Shown one piece after another: positions 1-4,991 of a stretch of DNA of 5,024 nt. The notes under the pieces are model-generated. The model was not told the DNA's origin. It ran no database searches and saw only the letters and a list, made by a program, of their open reading frames with translations. This DNA comes from Acetobacteraceae bacterium. Its GTDB lineage: Bacteria > Pseudomonadota > Alphaproteobacteria > Acetobacterales > Acetobacteraceae. How positions within the stretch are numbered: position 1 is the stretch's first letter; every line of letters starts with the position of its first letter. The stretch lies in the NCBI GenBank assembly GCA_027311485.1, contig DAICYU010000183.1, positions 1 to 5,024 of the forward strand, read 5' to 3'. Position numbers and translations under genes: made by a program.

Positions 1-324
1 GGCATCGCGCTGCCGATGACGCTGCAGATTCCGTTCCGCCGGATCGATGCCGCCGCGCTTAAGTCTGGTTCGGATGGCGCCGGCGATATCGCGCTGACAC
101 TGCTGCCGGGTGAGAGGATTGCTTACCTGGTGCTATGGCCGCATGCCCGGCCGTGGCAGCTCGCGAAGGCGCAGCCGGCCCTGCGCGGCCTGGCGGATGC
201 CGCGGACGCAGCCCGGGTGCTGTCGCGGGCATTGGCGGCGGCGGCCGAACAGCCGGCGAAGGCCATAAAGGTCCAGGTCGCGACAGCGGGCGAGTCGGGC
301 GCGCACGCCCCGGCGGCAGCCTGA
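1..324 (+). CDS. puhB: PuhB, photosynthetic complex assembly protein (5'-truncated by window)
   Basis: Frame 1 is open from the first base to a TGA at 322-324 and gives 107 residues, about the C-terminal half of a PuhB protein (family roughly 210-220 aa). The ATG at 16 is internal, because recognisable family sequence (GIALPMTLQIPF) precedes it. The diagnostic stretch is YLVLWPHARPWQL, followed by QPALRGL and an Ala-rich helical tail; I recognise this ending from PuhB proteins encoded just after puhA. In Rhodobacter, PuhB is a membrane protein needed for efficient reaction-centre assembly, and its C-terminal part is a soluble domain. The membrane-spanning N-terminal half lies outside the window. 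It is the first gene of the + strand operon seen here, and puhC begins 13 bases after its stop. The last 20 or so residues are low-complexity Ala-rich and probably not conserved. Confidence 0.88.
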   Translation, partial: GIALPMTLQIPFRRIDAAALKSGSDGAGDIALTLLPGERIAYLVLWPHARPWQLAKAQPALRGLADAADAARVLSRALAAAAEQPAKAIKVQVATAGESGAHAPAAA

Positions 325-337
325 ACGGGAGGGCATC

Positions 338-790
338 ATGCACACGCATCGCAAGGAACCATTTCCGCGCAGTGTCCTGTTCGCAGCGGGCGGTGTGATC
401 GCCCTGTCGATCACCGCCGCTGCCATCGGCCGGCTGACCGGGGCGGCGGACAGCACCCCGACTTCCAGGCCGGTGATCAGCCGCGAACTGGTGTTCCGTG
501 ACCGGCCCAACGGTGCGGTCGCCGTGTATGACACCGCCCATCCGTCCGCGCCGATCGAAACCATTGCACCGGAAACCAACGGCTTCCTGCGCGCCACCAT
601 GCGCGGGCTGGCGCAGCAGCGGCTGCGGCAGGATGCCAACCGCACCATTCCGTTCCGCCTGACGGGCTGGGCGGACGGGCGGGTGACGCTGGTCGACCCG
701 ACAACCGGGCGCAGCGTGGACATGGAAGCGTTTGGCCACACGAACGAAGCCGTATTCGTCCATCTGCTGACAGCGAAGGCCGGATCATGA
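338..790 (+). CDS. puhC: PuhC, photosynthetic complex assembly protein
   Basis: A 150-aa protein starting at ATG 338, with a GGGAGGG ribosome binding site at 327-333. The N-terminus is basic (residues 1-11), followed by one hydrophobic membrane segment at about residues 12-32, then a soluble, probably periplasmic domain. Family hallmarks seen are LVFRDRPNGAVAVYD (about 52-66), NGFLRATMRGLAQQR (about 80-94) and DPTTGRSVDMEAFGHTN (about 119-135). These match the PuhC family found between puhB and acsF in phototrophic Alphaproteobacteria, and the length is typical. In Rhodobacter, PuhC is needed for full photosynthetic growth and is thought to help organise the LH1-reaction-centre core; that role is family knowledge. 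Its TGA (788-790) overlaps the next start codon in an ATGA, so the two genes are probably translationally coupled. Confidence 0.9.
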   Translation: MHTHRKEPFPRSVLFAAGGVIALSITAAAIGRLTGAADSTPTSRPVISRELVFRDRPNGAVAVYDTAHPSAPIETIAPETNGFLRATMRGLAQQRLRQDANRTIPFRLTGWADGRVTLVDPTTGRSVDMEAFGHTNEAVFVHLLTAKAGS

Positions 791-1065
791 GACGCATCGA
801 CGTTCCCTGCCTGGTCGATATCGAGCAGACAGCGGCAAGCCTTCACGCCCATGCCATCCCGGAAGGGATCGAGCTGCGGCCCGGTGACCGCGTGCTGGTG
901 CACGGCGCGCCGTCCCACGTCGCCTTCGGCGAGCGCGTGCAACTGCAGTGCCGGGCCACCGTGATCCGCGCCACGGCGCTGGAACGGTGGTGGACGCAAC
1001 TTACCAGCCTTCTGGAATTCACCGCCCTGTACGAGGTGGGCTTCGAGCGGAGAGAAACACCATGA
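787..1065 (+). CDS. bciE: Small protein in the BciE position, probable AcsF partner subunit
   Basis: A 92-aa soluble protein beginning at the ATG of the 787-790 ATGA overlap, with a weak AAGG at 776-779 as ribosome binding site. There is no signal peptide or membrane segment. It has a compact core (about residues 27-60) containing LRPGDRVLVHG and a following VQLQCRATVIRA strand pair, then an aromatic helix with ERWWTQLTSLLEF (about 66-78) and an LYEVGF ending. The gene sits between puhC and acsF. In Rhodobacter sphaeroides a small gene next to acsF encodes BciE, a protein required for the alphaproteobacterial oxygen-dependent cyclase. I assign the name mainly from position, size and the overlap with acsF (1062-1065), with partial recognition of the sequence. 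It could instead be an uncharacterised puh-cluster protein. No catalytic residues are evident, which fits an accessory or stabilising subunit. Confidence 0.7.
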   Translation: MRRIDVPCLVDIEQTAASLHAHAIPEGIELRPGDRVLVHGAPSHVAFGERVQLQCRATVIRATALERWWTQLTSLLEFTALYEVGFERRETP

Positions 1066-2108
1066 AGCCAGTCAGCGAAACGACCAAGATGGCCTTGCGT
1101 GAAACGGTGCTTAGCCCGCGCTTCTACACCACTGACTTCGCCGCCATGGAAAAGCTTGACGTCACGCCGATCCGCGCCGAGTGGGACGAGCTGATGGCGG
1201 AGTTCAAGCGCGACAACAACAAGAACCATTTCGTCCGCAATGCCGATTTCGACCTCGACCTGTCGACGATGCCGGAAGACCTGCGGGAGGAATTCATCCA
1301 TTTCCTGACCAGCTCGGTCACCAGCGAATTTTCCGGCTGCGTATTGTACGCCGAGATCAAGAAGCGTGTGAAAAATCCCGACATCCATGACTGGTTCGCC
1401 TACATGAGCCGTGATGAGGCTCGGCATGCCGGCTTCATCAATGACGTGCTGAAGGATTTCGGCGTTGGGGTCGATCTGAGCTTCCTGACGAAAGTAAAGA
1501 AATATACCTACTTCCAGCCGAAGTTCATCTTCTATGCCGTGTACCTGTCGGAAAAGATCGGCTATGCCCGTTACATTTCCATCTTCCGGCAACTGGAACG
1601 CCACCCGGACCGCCGGTTCCACCCGATCTTCAAGTGGTTCAAGGAATGGTGCAACGACGAGTTCCGCCATGGCGAGGCGTTCGCGCTGATCATGCGCGCC
1701 AACCCGAAGGTGCTGACCGGCTTCAACCGCCTGTGGATACGCTTCTTCCTGCTGGCCGTCTTCGCCACGATGTTCGTCCGCGACCACGGCCGCCCGGTGT
1801 TCCACAAGGCGCTGGGCCTGGACCCGACGCAATACGACATGCAGGTGTTCCGCATCACGCAGGAAATCAGCAAGCAGGTCTTCCCCGTACTGCTGGACAT
1901 CGACAATCCGGCTTTCCTGGCCGGCATGGAACGGCTGCTGAAGCTCAGCCGGCAGATTGATGCCTCCAAGCACCAATATGGGGTTGGTGGCCTGCTGAAA
2001 GGGCTCGGGCTGAAGGCCGCCGCGGCGTTCACGCTGGCCCGCCTGTTCTTCATGCGGCCGCAGGAACATGAACTGCCGCGTGAAATCCGCGTCGCGCCGG
2101 CCTGGTAG
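1062..2108 (+). CDS. acsF: Mg-protoporphyrin IX monomethyl ester (oxidative) cyclase
   Basis: A 348-aa protein. AcsF uses oxygen to convert Mg-protoporphyrin IX monomethyl ester to divinyl protochlorophyllide, building the fifth (isocyclic) ring of bacteriochlorophyll. It is a membrane-associated diiron protein of the rubrerythrin-like type. Visible metal-ligand motifs are E89 in TSEFSG, E119-x-x-H122 in SRDEARHAGF, E164 in YLSEKIGYARY, and E200-x-x-H203 in CNDEFRHGEAF; the spacing fits a four-helix diiron bundle. The N-terminal SPRFYTTDF and NKNHFVRNADF stretches are typical of the family, as is the length. The start is ATG 1062, with GGAG at 1049-1052 and a four-base overlap with the upstream gene. 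A GTG at 948 is in frame, but the added residues are unlike AcsF and would run through bciE. The stop at 2106-2108 is one base before puhE. Its presence indicates that pigment can be made with oxygen present; whether an anaerobic BchE also exists cannot be seen here. Confidence 0.97.
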   Translation: MKPVSETTKMALRETVLSPRFYTTDFAAMEKLDVTPIRAEWDELMAEFKRDNNKNHFVRNADFDLDLSTMPEDLREEFIHFLTSSVTSEFSGCVLYAEIKKRVKNPDIHDWFAYMSRDEARHAGFINDVLKDFGVGVDLSFLTKVKKYTYFQPKFIFYAVYLSEKIGYARYISIFRQLERHPDRRFHPIFKWFKEWCNDEFRHGEAFALIMRANPKVLTGFNRLWIRFFLLAVFATMFVRDHGRPVFHKALGLDPTQYDMQVFRITQEISKQVFPVLLDIDNPAFLAGMERLLKLSRQIDASKHQYGVGGLLKGLGLKAAAAFTLARLFFMRPQEHELPREIRVAPAW

Positions 2109-2109
2109 C

Positions 2110-2952
2110 ATGTCCCACTATGCACCGCCCGTGCTGCTTGGCCTGTTCATCTGGTGGTTCAGCACGGGGCTGATCCTGTTCCTGGACGGTCTGCCGCGGC
2201 GGACATTCCGCTGGAGCATGACCGGTGCGACCGCGCTGCTGGCGGTGGCGCTCTATGGGCTGATCGGCAGCGCCGGCGACACCTCGGTCACCGGCGCCTA
2301 CACTGCCTTCACCTCCGCCGTCGTCATCTGGGGCTGGCTGGAAATCAGCTTCTACATGGGCTACGTCACCGGGCCTCGGACGCATCACTGCCGCCATGGC
2401 TGCGCCGGCTGGGCGCATTTCGGCCATGCCATCCAGGCCAGCCTGTATCACGAGATCGCCGTGCTGATCCTGGCAGGCGCGGTGTACGGCCTGACCCGCG
2501 GATGCCCGAACCAGTTCGGCACCTGGACCTTCATCACCCTCTGGTGGATGCATCAAAGCGCTCGGCTGAACGTCTTCCTGGGCGTCAAGAACCTGAACGC
2601 GGAATTCCTGCCCGAGCACCTGTCGCATATCGGCAGCTTCTTCCGCAGCGCGCCGATGAACATGCTGTTCCCGTTCTCGGTGACACTCTCGACCATCGCC
2701 GCCGTCCTGCTGGGACAACAGGCGCTGGCACGGCCGGCGGATGCCTTTCACACCGCTGGCTACATGCTGGTCACGACGATGATGGTGCTGGCCATTCTGG
2801 AACACTGGTTCCTCGTCCTGCCGCTGCCCGCCGCCAAGGCGTGGAACCGGCTTTGGGAGTGGAGCCTGGGCTCGCGCGGCACGGGTAGAAAAATGCCGCG
2901 ACACCAACAATCACCCTTGCCAACGCAAGCGACGATCGGGGGGCACCCATGA
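2110..2952 (+). CDS. puhE: PuhE, multi-pass photosynthetic complex assembly protein (DUF3623 type)
   Basis: A 280-aa polytopic membrane protein with about seven hydrophobic segments (near residues 7-25, 36-54, 62-84, 110-128, 138-157, 183-203 and 217-240). Recognisable family sequence is NVFLGVKNLNAEFLPEHL (about 154-171) and LEHWFLVLPLPAAKAWN (about 230-246). This is the protein encoded between acsF and hemA in alphaproteobacterial clusters (photosynthetic complex assembly protein 2). In Rhodobacter capsulatus PuhE has been linked to modulation of bacteriochlorophyll production; the mechanism is unknown. The ATG at 2110 is one base after the acsF stop, with no clear ribosome binding site, so translation probably depends on reinitiation. 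An in-frame ATG at 2068 would overlap acsF and adds a non-family basic stretch. Odd points are a His/Cys-rich loop at 90-98 and a polar 25-residue tail after residue 255. The TGA overlaps the hemA start (2949-2952). Confidence 0.92.
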   Translation: MSHYAPPVLLGLFIWWFSTGLILFLDGLPRRTFRWSMTGATALLAVALYGLIGSAGDTSVTGAYTAFTSAVVIWGWLEISFYMGYVTGPRTHHCRHGCAGWAHFGHAIQASLYHEIAVLILAGAVYGLTRGCPNQFGTWTFITLWWMHQSARLNVFLGVKNLNAEFLPEHLSHIGSFFRSAPMNMLFPFSVTLSTIAAVLLGQQALARPADAFHTAGYMLVTTMMVLAILEHWFLVLPLPAAKAWNRLWEWSLGSRGTGRKMPRHQQSPLPTQATIGGHP

Positions 2953-4160
2953 ACTACGAGTCTTTCTTCCGCAAGCAGATCGACGGTTTGCGACGCGAGG
3001 GTAATTATCGTGTTTTTGCCGATCTGGAGCGGCAGGCCGGCAACTTCCCCTGGGCCACCCACCATCGGGAGCGTGGCCAGGCCCCTGTGACCGTCTGGTG
3101 CTCCAATGACTATCTGGGCATGGGGCAGCATCCGTCGGTGATCAATGCCATGCACGAGGCGCTGGACCGCTGCGGTGCCGGTGCCGGCGGCACGCGCAAC
3201 ATCGCGGGCACGAACCATTATCATGTGATGCTGGAGCGTGAGCTGGCCGACCTGCACGCGGCCGAGGCGGCGCTGCTGTTCAATTCCGGGTATATGTCGA
3301 ACTGGGCGACGCTCAGCACGCTGGCGTCCCGACTGCCTGGCTGCGTGGTGCTGTCTGATGAGCTTAACCATGCCTCGATGATCGAGGGGGTGCGGCACAG
3401 CCGAGCGGAAAAGCGGATCTGGGCGCATAATGATCCGGAGGATCTGCGGCGGCAACTGGCGGAACTCGACCCCGGCCGTCCCAAGCTGGTGGCGTTCGAG
3501 TCGGTGTATTCGATGGACGGCGATATCGCGCCGATTGCCGAAATCTGCGACGTGGCCGATGCCTACAATGCGATGACCTACCTGGATGAGGTTCATGCCG
3601 TGGGCCTGTATGGCGCGCGCGGTGGCGGCATCAGTGAACGGGATGGCGTCGCGCACCGGCTGACGGTGATTGAAGGCACGCTGGCCAAGGCATTCGGAGT
3701 GGTCGGCGGCTACATCGCCGGCTCCACCGCGCTGTGCGACTTTGTGCGCAGCTTCGCCTCGGGCTTTATCTTTACGACGGCGGTGCCGCCGGCGGTGGCG
3801 GCGGGCGCGGTTGCCAGCATCCGGCATCTGAAAGCCAGCAATGCCGAACGCGCCCGGCAGCAAACGCAGGTGGCAAAGCTGCGGCAGCGGCTGACGGCGA
3901 TCGGCGTGCCGCACTACGGCAACCCGAGCCATATCGTGCCGGTGATGGTCGGCGATCCGGTATTGTGCAAGCAGATCAGCGATCGCCTGCTGGATGAGTT
4001 CGCGATCTACGTGCAGCCGATCAACTATCCGACGGTGCCGCGGGGGACCGAACGTCTGCGCATCACGCCGTCACCGCTGCACACGGATGCGGACATCGAT
4101 CATCTTGTCGAGTCATTGAGGACCATCTGGTCCGAGCTCAGCTTGCGCAGGGCGGCGTAG
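2949..4160 (+). CDS. hemA: 5-aminolevulinate synthase
   Basis: A 403-aa PLP-dependent alpha-oxoamine synthase that condenses glycine and succinyl-CoA to 5-aminolevulinate, the entry step of the Shemin (C4) pathway for haem and bacteriochlorophyll. Characteristic features are the N-terminal WCSNDYLGMGQHP (about 50-62), GAGAGGTRNIAGTNHYH (about 76-92), FNSGYMSN (111-118), SDELNHASMIEG (136-147) with H141 stacking on the cofactor, YLDEVHAVGLYG (211-222) with D213, and EGTLAKAFGVVGGYIAG (242-258) with K247 as the Schiff-base lysine. Length and residue numbering are close to Rhodobacter ALAS. The KAFGVVGGYIAG and HNDPEDL stretches favour ALAS over related 7-keto-8-aminopelargonate and glycine C-acetyltransferase enzymes. 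The ATG overlaps the puhE stop, and a G-run at 2938-2943 is only a moderate ribosome binding site. Location in the operon makes this the photosynthesis-dedicated copy; another ALAS gene elsewhere is possible. Confidence 0.97.
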   Translation: MNYESFFRKQIDGLRREGNYRVFADLERQAGNFPWATHHRERGQAPVTVWCSNDYLGMGQHPSVINAMHEALDRCGAGAGGTRNIAGTNHYHVMLERELADLHAAEAALLFNSGYMSNWATLSTLASRLPGCVVLSDELNHASMIEGVRHSRAEKRIWAHNDPEDLRRQLAELDPGRPKLVAFESVYSMDGDIAPIAEICDVADAYNAMTYLDEVHAVGLYGARGGGISERDGVAHRLTVIEGTLAKAFGVVGGYIAGSTALCDFVRSFASGFIFTTAVPPAVAAGAVASIRHLKASNAERARQQTQVAKLRQRLTAIGVPHYGNPSHIVPVMVGDPVLCKQISDRLLDEFAIYVQPINYPTVPRGTERLRITPSPLHTDADIDHLVESLRTIWSELSLRRAA

Positions 4161-4184
4161 CTCCTACATCGCGAATGGGCAACT

Positions 4185-4203
4185 AAAGGAGACGGAAAAC
4201 GTG
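4185..4203 (+). promoter_or_regulatory. Ribosome binding site and GTG start of the HiPIP gene
   Basis: AAAGGAGA at 4185-4192 is the best Shine-Dalgarno sequence in the window and lies 8 bases before a GTG at 4201-4203. It decides the start, because the twin-arginine signal peptide begins a few codons later. The strong site suits an abundant electron carrier that may need more translation than the enzymes upstream. The 40-base gap after hemA holds no terminator and no promoter that I could recognise, so the transcript may continue from hemA or start from a promoter inside its 3' end. Confidence 0.75.
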
Positions 4204-4467
4204 ACTACACGATCAGACAAGACACGTCGGCAGGTGTTGCAGTCAGGTCTGGCGGTGGCCGGCGGTATTGCCGCGGTTGGCGTCAGCGCCCAGGCCCAGG
4301 CCCAGGAAAAAATCGCCCAGAACCAGGTGCAGTACCAGGAAACGCCAAAAGACGGCAACAAGTGTGACATGTGCGTCAACTGGCAGCCGCCGAATGCCTG
4401 CAAGATCGTCGCCGGCACGATCAATCCGAACGGCTGGTGCGTGGCGTTCGCCCCGAAGGGGTCCTGA
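4201..4467 (+). CDS. hip: High-potential iron-sulfur protein (HiPIP), Tat-exported precursor
   Basis: An 88-aa precursor. HiPIPs are small soluble periplasmic 4Fe-4S proteins that shuttle electrons, in many purple bacteria from the cytochrome bc1 complex to the reaction-centre cytochrome. The N-terminus has a twin-arginine motif (RRQVLQSG, residues 9-16), a hydrophobic stretch at about 16-29 and an Ala-x-Ala site (A32-Q33-A34), so cleavage probably leaves about 54 residues starting near Q35. The mature part has the four cluster cysteines C55, C58, C67 and C80 in C-x2-C-x8-C-x12-C spacing, with the typical GWC at the last ligand and an aromatic/hydrophobic cap (V81-A82-F83). This matches the short HiPIP subclass. 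Tat export is expected because the cluster is inserted in the cytoplasm. The gene follows hemA by 40 bases in the same direction. Its place at the end of a photosynthesis operon supports a role in photosynthetic electron transfer; this role is inferred. Confidence 0.93.
   Translation: MTTRSDKTRRQVLQSGLAVAGGIAAVGVSAQAQAQEKIAQNQVQYQETPKDGNKCDMCVNWQPPNACKIVAGTINPNGWCVAFAPKGS
4288..4305 (+). repeat. Three tandem hexamers at the HiPIP signal cleavage region
   Basis: GCCCAG occurs three times head to tail and encodes A30-Q31-A32-Q33-A34-Q35, exactly where the signal peptidase should cut. The repeat is in frame, so gain or loss of one unit would change only the number of Ala-Gln pairs and would keep an A-x-A cleavage site available. 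Confidence 0.85.
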
Positions 4468-4476
4468 CATCAAGCC

Positions 4477-4502
4477 GGGTGGCACCGTTCGCGGTGCCAC
4501 CC
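4477..4502 (+). terminator. Strong hairpin after HiPIP, probable transcription terminator
   Basis: GGGTGGCACCG (4477-4487) pairs perfectly with CGGTGCCACCC (4492-4502) around a TTCG loop, giving an 11-bp GC-rich stem that begins 9 bases after the HiPIP stop. It is the obvious end point for the + strand operon. A run of T is missing (GAAGTATTCTTCAAATAT follows), so it may act as a 3' mRNA-stabilising hairpin or an imperfect terminator. The hairpin is symmetric, so it could also act on transcription arriving from the lipoprotein gene on the other strand. Confidence 0.7.
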
Positions 4503-4512
4503 GAAGTATTCT

Positions 4513-4653
4513 TCAAATATCGATACCCGGCGCGTTTGCCATCGCTGCCATCAAGGTATCGGTGATGTCACGCGCGCCGGGCAACGCAGCCGATATCCAG
4601 ATCCTGCCGGCTGCTCCGGTTTCCCGGTCGGACGACCGGACGAACCCGGTCAA
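4513..4653 (-). CDS. Possible small ORF overlapping the lipoprotein stop (unconfirmed)
   Basis: On the minus strand a second frame runs from a TTG at 4653-4651, which overlaps the lipoprotein stop (4652-4650) as TTGA, to a TGA at 4515-4513 and encodes 46 residues. The frame stays open a little upstream of the TTG, to about 4695. The product looks protein-like (GRIWISAALPGARDI near residues 16-30, then an Ala/Met-rich helix ending APGIDI), and many codons end in G or C. No good ribosome binding site precedes the TTG, and I recognise no family. It could be a translationally coupled small protein, the displaced C-terminus of a formerly longer lipoprotein or another gene, or chance in GC-rich DNA. 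Confidence 0.22.
   Translation of the reverse strand: MTGFVRSSDRETGAAGRIWISAALPGARDITDTLMAAMANAPGIDI
4517..4596. repeat. Imperfect inverted repeats in the convergent intergenic region
   Basis: CCCGGCGCG at 4526-4534 is the exact reverse complement of CGCGCCGGG at 4573-4581. An outer pair ATATCG (4517-4522) and CGATAT (4591-4596) flanks it with unequal spacing. A competing 7-base pair, CGATACC (4521-4527) with GGTATCG (4555-4561), would form a different stem. Together they allow alternative RNA folds or a degenerate palindrome. No function is evident, and the same DNA is covered by the possible small minus-strand ORF. Confidence 0.45.
4616..4649 (-). terminator. Hairpin just downstream of the lipoprotein stop
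   Basis: CCGGTC (4624-4629) and GACCGG (4634-4639) form a 6-bp stem with a four-base loop, and CCGG at 4616-4619 and 4646-4649 can extend it as an outer arm. It starts immediately after the lipoprotein stop codon on the minus strand. No T-run follows in that direction, so it is only a candidate terminator or mRNA 3' structure. Confidence 0.4.
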
Positions 4654-4991
4654 TTGCCAATATCGCTTGGGCGTAGTTGGAAGAATTGTGTCACGTCACC
4701 GACCGTCTGGCCGTTTTTGTAAATCAGCATACAGCGCGACTGCTTCCCGTGCGCCTTTTGGATGCATTGCGCCATCGCGCTCTGCGCCGCCTGGTCCACG
4801 GTGGGGGCATTGTCGGCCATGAAGTAGTCCCCGGTCTGATTATCCAGCGACAGCGCCTTGTTGATCGGCAAGGCACCATACCGCATTTCGACGTCGACCC
4901 AATCGGACCGGTAAATAACTGCTCGACCGCCGCCGCATCCGGCAAGCAGTAGCAGCAGACCCATCAGTAACGAGGATGAGCGCCGCGGCAA
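4650..4991 (-). CDS. Small lipoprotein of unknown function (start uncertain, near window edge)
   Basis: A minus-strand frame of 113 residues from a TTG at 4991-4989 to a TGA at 4652-4650. The N-terminus is a clear lipoprotein signal: basic residues R3-R4, a leucine-rich stretch (8-16) and a lipobox LAGC with C19 as the lipidated cysteine, followed by GGG. The mature domain of about 95 residues contains the motif AMAQCIQKAHGKQSRC with C76 and C87, which could form a disulfide, then MLIYKNGQTVGD. I do not recognise the family. No ATG gives a sensible n-region (the ATG at codon 10 leaves none), no clear ribosome binding site precedes the TTG, and the frame stays open without an ATG or GTG to the window edge, so the true start may lie outside. 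It converges on HiPIP and has no visible link to photosynthesis; it probably marks the cluster boundary. Confidence 0.72.
   Translation of the reverse strand: MPRRSSSLLMGLLLLLAGCGGGRAVIYRSDWVDVEMRYGALPINKALSLDNQTGDYFMADNAPTVDQAAQSAMAQCIQKAHGKQSRCMLIYKNGQTVGDVTQFFQLRPSDIGN

Noticed and set aside
133..999. Minus-strand open frame opposite puhB, puhC and bciE
   Set aside because: The plus-strand genes there match known families and overlap properly. The minus frame has no credible protein features.
948..1061. Upstream GTG start extending acsF
   Set aside because: The extra residues are not AcsF-like and run through bciE in another frame. ATG 1062 has a ribosome binding site and gives the family length.
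2068..2109. Upstream ATG start extending puhE
   Set aside because: It would add 14 residues that overlap the end of acsF. The ATG at 2110 lies directly after the acsF stop and begins the first membrane segment properly.
843..2111. Long minus-strand open frame opposite acsF
   Set aside because: It lies antisense to acsF, whose diiron motifs are unmistakable. Its product is a charged low-complexity shadow with no recognisable domain, as expected in GC-rich DNA.
2760..3932. Long minus-strand open frame opposite puhE and hemA
   Set aside because: It is antisense to hemA with intact catalytic motifs. The translation is Arg/His/Gln-rich shadow sequence.
4120..4133. GGACC-ATCT-GGTCC hairpin near the 3' end of hemA
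   Set aside because: It has only five base pairs, lies inside conserved-length coding sequence and has no T-run, so it is not a supported terminator.
4268..4822. Plus-strand open frame running across HiPIP and the intergenic region
   Set aside because: It overlaps HiPIP in another frame and runs antisense to the lipoprotein. The product is Arg/Pro/Ser-rich with no domain.
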